Assembly (NCBI GenBank): GCA_018260375.1
Contig: JAGLBF010000039.1
Span: 1 to 9,472 of the forward strand
Source: Deinococcus sp.
GTDB taxonomy: Bacteria > Deinococcota > Deinococci > Deinococcales > Deinococcaceae
DNA length: 9,472 nucleotides
Direction: 5' to 3'
The notes under the pieces were generated by a model, which was not told the DNA's origin, ran no database searches, and saw only the letters and a program-made list of their open reading frames with translations. Both the position numbers and the translations under genes were made by a program. The first letter of the stretch is position 1. Each line of letters opens with the position of its first letter. This document shows positions 5,632 through 9,472 of the stretch, in pieces.

Positions 5632-6633
5632 ATGACAACCCTTTCCGTGCCGAGCAAGGCCCCTTCGCGCTGGGTGAACTTTTGGAATTCACGGCCTGTG
5701 GTCAAGCTACGGCGCAACAAACTGGCGGTGGTGGGCCTGGTCATGACCCTACTGTTTATGCTGGTTGCCGTGTTTGCCCCACTGATTGCCTCGCCCACCC
5801 CAGAGGGCGGTAGAAACTGCATGCGCGACCTGGGCATCACCCAGACCCGCCAGATCTATAACCCCGCTGGCAGCGCCTTTTGGAAAGCGCTCGTTGCAGC
5901 GCCGCCCAGTTGCTACCAGACTGAGCGCCAAAGCTTTTCACCCGTACCCACGCCCCCTAATCCAGACGCCTACTTTGGCACGTCACAGGGCTACGACATC
6001 TTTTATGGTCTGGTGTGGGGTACGCGCGTCATGATGAAGCTCGGCCTGGTCATCGTCGCCATCACCCTGCTGGTGGGCATCGTGGTGGGGGCCATCAGCG
6101 GCTACTACGGCGGCTGGCTTGACAACCTGATACAGCGCTTTATTGACGTCGTACTGGCGCTGCCTAGCCTGGTGCTGACCATTGTGCTGCTTACCGTGCT
6201 GGGCCCCAGCATCAGCAGTATTATCTTGGCTTTTTGTCTGACCGGCTGGACACAGTACGCCGCCATTGTGCGCGGTGATATTCTGCGCACTCGCAACCTG
6301 GAGTTTGTAGACGCAGCCCGCAGCCTGGGTGCACGTGACGGGCGCCTCATCTTTCAACATGTGCTGCCCAACTCACTGGCTTCAGTGCTCACGGTAGCTA
6401 TTTTGGACTTGGGCACCATACCGCTGAGCATCGCCGCGCTGTCATTTCTGGGTATCGGTCTGCCCGTAGGCTACACCGACTGGGGACAGTTTATGAGCTT
6501 TGCCCGTCAGTGGATGGACAACCAGTACTGGTATGTAACGGCCCTGCCCGCCGCCTTTATCGTGCTGTTTAGCCTGGGCTGGAACCTCTTTGGTGACGCG
6601 GTGCGCGACGCCTTTGACCCGCGCACGAGGTAG
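5632..6633 (+). CDS. Peptide-type ABC transporter permease, DppC/OppC family
   Basis: 333 residues, slightly longer than typical members of about 300. Second half of the membrane channel. A cytoplasmic N-terminus with KLRRNKLAVVGLV leads into the first membrane helix (about 31-52), as usual for DppC. The segment from about 53 to 115 is an enlarged extracytoplasmic loop with cysteines at 63 and 94. The family motif GTDxxGRDxxSR is degenerate here (FGTSQGYDIFYGLVWGTR, 115-132). Transmembrane helices follow, and the EAA loop FVDAARSLGARDGRLIFQHV (225-244) should contact the ATPase. The ATG at 5632 is supported by GAGGT at 5620-5624, 7 nt upstream. It lies 363 nt after its partner permease instead of being adjacent or overlapping, and no ATPase gene follows. 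Confidence 0.92.
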   Translation: MTTLSVPSKAPSRWVNFWNSRPVVKLRRNKLAVVGLVMTLLFMLVAVFAPLIASPTPEGGRNCMRDLGITQTRQIYNPAGSAFWKALVAAPPSCYQTERQSFSPVPTPPNPDAYFGTSQGYDIFYGLVWGTRVMMKLGLVIVAITLLVGIVVGAISGYYGGWLDNLIQRFIDVVLALPSLVLTIVLLTVLGPSISSIILAFCLTGWTQYAAIVRGDILRTRNLEFVDAARSLGARDGRLIFQHVLPNSLASVLTVAILDLGTIPLSIAALSFLGIGLPVGYTDWGQFMSFARQWMDNQYWYVTALPAAFIVLFSLGWNLFGDAVRDAFDPRTR

Positions 6634-6644
6634 CAACGGGGGTA

Positions 6645-6675
6645 AAGGCCACGTCGAGGGATACTGCGTGGCCTT
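6645..6675. terminator. Hairpin between convergent permease and cinA genes
   Basis: AAGGCCACG (6645-6653) and CGTGGCCTT (6667-6675) form a perfect 9-bp stem with a 13-nt loop. It starts 11 nt after the permease stop and lies 38 nt beyond the cinA stop on the other strand. Its place between convergent genes suggests it stops transcription from one or both sides. Neither side has a good T-run (GTGTTG on the plus strand), so efficiency is uncertain. Confidence 0.65.
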
Positions 6676-6712
6676 GTGTTGAATACGACCTCCTCATTTC
6701 TTCACTTGTTGC

Positions 6713-7951
6713 CTATACACCAGACAGCCCGCGCCACAGCAGGGCTAAAGCGGTGATGGCGGCGCGTTCGCGCACCTGGGCCGCGTTTCCAGGCCAGTTA
6801 AAGGCGGCGGTGTGCGTCTGGCCCGCACCTACCAGCGCGGCGTGGCCTTGTCCACCTGCCAAGTTCACCACCACACTCAGGCCGTAGTCAGCGCCCCAGC
6901 GGGTACTGGCGGCTTGAGCCAGCTCGGCGGCGGCCTCGGCGCTGGTCACCCCGTGGGCGTGCAGGGTAACCGGCGTAAGGCCCAACGTCAGCAGCGCGGC
7001 GTGATCCTCACTGACAGCTACGCCGCGTACCGCGCTTTGGCCCGCCAGATGCAGCGCCAGCGCCCCGCCACTGCCCGCTTCGGTGACTGCCACAGTGTGT
7101 TGGCCAAGGGCGGTGCAGGCCACCTGGGCCAGCGTGGGCTGTTCTTCGCCGTGCAGGGTTTGAGCCCAGATAAAGTGCTCAAACTGGGCGCGTACCGCCT
7201 GCAGCACAGGCTGGGCAAGTTGCTGGGCCTCCTCAGCGGTTGCTGCACTCGCTGCCACACGGATGTCGGTGCCGCTGGCACGGGCGTAGGTCGCTACACT
7301 GGGGTTACCAGCCTGAGTGAGAGCCGCGCCCAGTTGCTCAGCAACGCTTCCCTCCCCTATGCCTGTGGTGTGCAAGGTCACAGCGTAAAAGGCGTGCGTG
7401 GGCAGATTCAGGCGCGGCAACAGCTCCTTGAGAAACATAGGCTGCATCTCACGGGGCGGGCCAGGCAGCGCGGCGATGCGTTTACCCGCCAGCGGGCCAG
7501 TGCTGAGCGTCACCAGCCAACCTGGGGCGGTGCCGTTGGGGTTAGGGAGGCTCACCGCCGCAGGAATAAGCCAGGCTTGCTTGCGGTTGATAGCAGGCAT
7601 CTCGCGTCCACGCGACTCGAAAAGGCCGCGCAACCACGCCAAAATTTGTGGATCCTCGTAGGGCGTTTGGCCCGCAAGCTGGGCAATAGCCTCGCGGGTC
7701 ATGTCGTCGTCAGTAGGGCCAAGCCCGCCGCCCACAATCAGCACATCGGCGCGGCCCAGGGCTTCTTGCATCGCAGCAACGATGCGCCCTAGGTTGTCGC
7801 CCACCGTCTGACGGCGCTGCACCATCACACCCCTGGCGGTCAGCTCGCGCCCCAAAAAAGCCGCGTTGCTGTCTAGTATTTCACCCAGCAAAAGCTCGGT
7901 ACCCACGCTGAGCAGCTCGGCATAAAGCAGCGGTTGAGGAAGGGAAGTCAT
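6713..7951 (-). CDS. cinA: CinA family protein with degenerate amidase domain
   Basis: 412 residues, full CinA length. Residues 10-175 form the MoaB/MogA-like domain, known in CinA proteins for ADP-ribose pyrophosphatase activity. It looks intact: ELLSVGTELLLGEILDSNAA (12-31), GGGLGPTDDDMTREAI (74-89), NRKQAWLIP and ALPGPPREMQPMF (161-173). The C-terminal domain (about 273-412) aligns with nicotinamide-nucleotide amidase (PncC type), but its signature is eroded. The usual ESCTGG reads EAGSGG (291-296), so the catalytic serine is alanine; the YSNEAK region reads VSEDHA; the GPGGG-type loop reads NLAGGQGH. The gene reads through without a frameshift, so this is divergence rather than recent breakage. 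The ATG at 7951 follows a TATACT box by 7 nt, a leaderless start. In D. radiodurans cinA is co-transcribed with ligT and recA; here it ends convergently against a permease gene. Confidence 0.92.
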   Translation of the reverse strand: MTSLPQPLLYAELLSVGTELLLGEILDSNAAFLGRELTARGVMVQRRQTVGDNLGRIVAAMQEALGRADVLIVGGGLGPTDDDMTREAIAQLAGQTPYEDPQILAWLRGLFESRGREMPAINRKQAWLIPAAVSLPNPNGTAPGWLVTLSTGPLAGKRIAALPGPPREMQPMFLKELLPRLNLPTHAFYAVTLHTTGIGEGSVAEQLGAALTQAGNPSVATYARASGTDIRVAASAATAEEAQQLAQPVLQAVRAQFEHFIWAQTLHGEEQPTLAQVACTALGQHTVAVTEAGSGGALALHLAGQSAVRGVAVSEDHAALLTLGLTPVTLHAHGVTSAEAAAELAQAASTRWGADYGLSVVVNLAGGQGHAALVGAGQTHTAAFNWPGNAAQVRERAAITALALLWRGLSGV

Positions 7952-7964
7952 GCTGGGCAGTATA
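7952..7964 (-). promoter_or_regulatory. Leaderless promoter -10 box of cinA
   Basis: On the minus strand TATACT (7964-7959) is followed by the 7 nt GCCCAGC and the ATG. There is no Shine-Dalgarno. The arrangement and the ATACTGCCCA core are shared with ddl. The hexamer 17 nt upstream is not a recognisable -35. Confidence 0.72.
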
Positions 7965-7972
7965 GGGGGCGG

Positions 7973-8000
7973 TCAGCTCCTGGTGATCAGTTCCTGGTGG
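7973..8000. repeat. 14-bp tandem duplication upstream of cinA
   Basis: TCAGCTCCTGGTGA (7973-7986) is followed directly by TCAGTTCCTGGTGG (7987-8000), identical at 12 of 14 positions. It covers the place where a cinA -35 element or upstream activator site would lie. Confidence 0.75.
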
Positions 8001-8006
8001 CCGGAC

Positions 8007-8101
8007 TGAATCTAAACTAATCAGATTCAATCGGAATCCGTATCATACGGATTCCGTTTAATTCGTTGTACTCTGATTGCCATAGTTGCCTGCCCTATGG
8101 C
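8007..8101. repeat. Composite inverted-repeat element with ATACGGATTCCG palindrome
   Basis: Three symmetric units follow each other. First, TGAATCT (8007-8013) with AGATTCA (8023-8029). Second, CGGAATCCGTAT (8032-8043) with ATACGGATTCCG (8045-8056), a perfect 12-bp inverted repeat around a single base. Third, GCCATAG (8079-8085) with CTATGGC (8095-8101). AATCAGA (8019-8025) and TCTGATT (8072-8078) also flank the central palindrome as an inverted pair, outlining a 60-bp unit. Related arms occur at 4-14 and 5513-5531. I recall similar ATACGGATTCCG sequences between genes in Deinococcus, so a dispersed, non-coding repeat family is likely; it has no transposase of its own. Confidence 0.7.
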
Positions 8102-8168
8102 GAACTAAGAAGATATACTTATAACTAATTTTCCGTAATACTTATCAGTGCTCCAGCAGCATCCTGTT

Positions 8169-8228
8169 ACCCTGAGAGGTGTAGCACCCTGAGAGGTCTG
8201 GCCCGTTAAACGTCCAGCCCGTTAAACA
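8169..8228. repeat. Two adjacent direct duplications behind the protease gene
   Basis: ACCCTGAGAGGT occurs at 8169-8180 and 8186-8197 (period 17). Directly after it, GCCCGTTAAAC occurs at 8201-8211 and 8217-8227 (period 16). They lie just past the protease stop codon, in its 3' untranslated region on the minus strand. ATACTTAT is also present twice nearby (8115-8122, 8138-8145). No clear T-tailed terminator is seen for the protease gene. Confidence 0.8.
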
Positions 8229-8231
8229 GCC

Positions 8232-9472
8232 TCACTGCTCCCTGGGCAACGTGACAAACGATTTGTCATTCAGCTTCACCGTAACCGTGCGGGTTTTGCC
8301 GCCATTTTCGACCTGGAGCGTCACCGTATCGCCTGGTTTTTTGGCGATGTAGGCAGATTGCAAGTCCTCGCGGCTATCTATAGCATTGCCGTCAGCACTG
8401 ACAATCACATCGCCGCCCACGGCAATGCTACCGCCCCTAAACTTCTCTACCTGCCCGCCTTTAAGACCTGCTTGTGCTGCTGGCGTACCAGGGGCTACGC
8501 TACCCACCAAAAAGCCTTTTTCGGGCATATTGTATTGCCTGCGCGCTTCATCAGTCAGCAGGCTGGTACCCACAGGTATTTCAACAAGGCCGCCAGGGGT
8601 GGGTTGCGAGGCCAGCAAGCCCGCCACGATGCCGATGGTCGGGGCCAGCACCACGCCGCCGTTGGCTGCTTTGAGGCGCTCAAGAAGGTTTTTGGCAGTG
8701 TTGATAGGTATGGCAAAGCCCACGCCCGCATTTTGGCCTACGCCCGTGCTGGCTCCGCTGGGACTAATAATCTGGGTATTGATGCCGATGACTCGCCCCG
8801 TAGAATCGAGCAGCGGCCCACCAGAGTTACCGGGGTTAATCGCGGCGTCGGTCTGTATAGCCTTTTGGGTGATGCCTTCTGGCCCGCTCCCAGAAAACCC
8901 GATGGGAATCTGCCGCTGAGTGCTGCTTACTATGCCTTCGGTGACGCTAAAATCAAAGCCAAAGGGTGCGCCCATCGCTATGCTTTTTTGGCCCACTTCC
9001 AGCGAGTCACTGTCACCCAGTGGAATGGGTTTTATCAGGTTTTTGGGCATGTTTTGGGAGCGAATAAGCGCCAGGTCATACTGCGGAGCCAGGCCAATAA
9101 TAGTCGCCGTTACCAAGTCTTTTTGGCCTTGTACCTTGACCTTAATAACGCTGTTGAGGCTCTGCCCGCCCTCGGTAACCACATGGTAGTTGGTGAGTAT
9201 ATCGCCGCTGTCGTCTACAAAAAAGCCTGAGCCCACGCCCGACGGCTGGCTTTGCGAGCTGCCGCCGCCCTGTCCCTGTCCAAAGGGGTCGGGCTGCAAG
9301 CGGGCGGTGCTGGCGGTGGTGATATACACCAGCCCAGGCTCATACTGCTTGACAATACTAATCGTGTTGGCTTCGTCTTGCAGCTTGCTGCCTTTTTCGG
9401 CAACGGGGGGAAGGACAGCGCCCTGGGGATTTTGGGATGCGGTCTGGGTTTGGGGGGTGTTACTGGTTTGGG
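8232..9472 (-). CDS. htrA: HtrA/Deg family serine protease with one PDZ domain (5' end missing)
   Basis: The frame is open to the window edge, so 413 C-terminal residues are visible and the start and any signal peptide are outside. It begins with a Q/T/N-rich linker, then ANTISIVKQYEPGLVYI, typical of the start of an HtrA protease domain. The trypsin-like triad of MEROPS S1C is complete: His in TNYHVV (codon 9183-9185), Asp in QYDLALI (9075-9077) and Ser in GNSGGP (8823-8825). A single PDZ domain (about the last 110 residues, with GFLVGSVAPGTPAAQAGLKGG and GGDVIVSADGNAI) follows; the protein ends LPREQ. Such proteases degrade or refold damaged proteins in the cell envelope. An internal GTG at 9329 is not the start, since it interrupts the conserved GLVYI strand. 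It is separated from cinA by 280 nt of repeats, so the two are probably independent units. Confidence 0.95.
   Translation of the reverse strand, partial: QTSNTPQTQTASQNPQGAVLPPVAEKGSKLQDEANTISIVKQYEPGLVYITTASTARLQPDPFGQGQGGGSSQSQPSGVGSGFFVDDSGDILTNYHVVTEGGQSLNSVIKVKVQGQKDLVTATIIGLAPQYDLALIRSQNMPKNLIKPIPLGDSDSLEVGQKSIAMGAPFGFDFSVTEGIVSSTQRQIPIGFSGSGPEGITQKAIQTDAAINPGNSGGPLLDSTGRVIGINTQIISPSGASTGVGQNAGVGFAIPINTAKNLLERLKAANGGVVLAPTIGIVAGLLASQPTPGGLVEIPVGTSLLTDEARRQYNMPEKGFLVGSVAPGTPAAQAGLKGGQVEKFRGGSIAVGGDVIVSADGNAIDSREDLQSAYIAKKPGDTVTLQVENGGKTRTVTVKLNDKSFVTLPREQ

Noticed and set aside
6812..7792. Long open frame (326 codons) on the plus strand opposite cinA
   Set aside because: It is antisense to a clear CinA gene, rich in R/Q/G/H as expected from a GC-biased shadow frame, and has no family resemblance.
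8079..8101. Terminator of the protease gene
   Set aside because: The 7-bp stem lies 130 nt past the stop and is not followed by a T-run on either strand; kept only as part of the inverted-repeat block.
8358..9230. Long plus-strand open frame opposite the HtrA protease
   Set aside because: The opposite strand encodes a complete protease triad and PDZ domain; this is an antisense shadow.
8232..9329. HtrA protease as a complete gene starting at the GTG at 9329
   Set aside because: The frame stays open to 9472 and the upstream residues (ISIVKQYEPGL) continue the HtrA domain, so the gene is truncated by the window.

Overview
The window looks like chromosomal DNA of a Deinococcus-type bacterium. 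This is inferred from three things. Two genes start with a TATACT/CATACT -10 box exactly 7 nt before the start codon, the leaderless arrangement well described in Deinococcus. A palindromic ATACGGATTC-type repeat, which I recall as common between Deinococcus genes, is present. The genes (ddl, a family 5 peptide-type ABC system, cinA, an HtrA protease) are ordinary for that group. Hand-counted 60-base lines range from 38% to 67% GC. No rRNA, tRNA, CRISPR array, transposase or phage gene was seen.

Layout. 1-223: no convincing gene; a diverged ATACGGA repeat and a candidate terminator for the leftward unit. 224-1998 (minus): leaderless ddl (D-Ala-D-Ala ligase), overlapping by one base a small unnamed membrane protein with an Ig-like tail. 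1999-2313: divergent intergenic region with a 14-bp tandem repeat, a hairpin and a strong ribosome binding site. 2314-6633 (plus): a secreted family 5 solute-binding protein and two DppB/DppC-type permeases. The three genes are separated by unusually long, structured gaps of 168 and 363 nt, and no ATPase gene is present. 6634-6712: a hairpin between convergent genes. 6713-7951 (minus): leaderless cinA with an intact N-terminal domain and an eroded C-terminal amidase site. 7952-8231: three consecutive inverted repeats and several short direct repeats. 8232-9472 (minus): a secreted HtrA/Deg serine protease, cut by the window edge.

Function. The plus-strand genes would form an oligopeptide/dipeptide-type importer lacking its ATPases, which must be supplied from elsewhere. 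The minus-strand genes are housekeeping: cell-wall precursor synthesis, nucleotide/NAD metabolite handling and envelope protein quality control. No clearly new multi-gene system is visible. The most unusual material lies between the genes: short tandem duplications, perfect palindromes and a dispersed ATACGGA inverted repeat. Beyond that, the CinA active-site loss and the spread-out transporter operon stand out.
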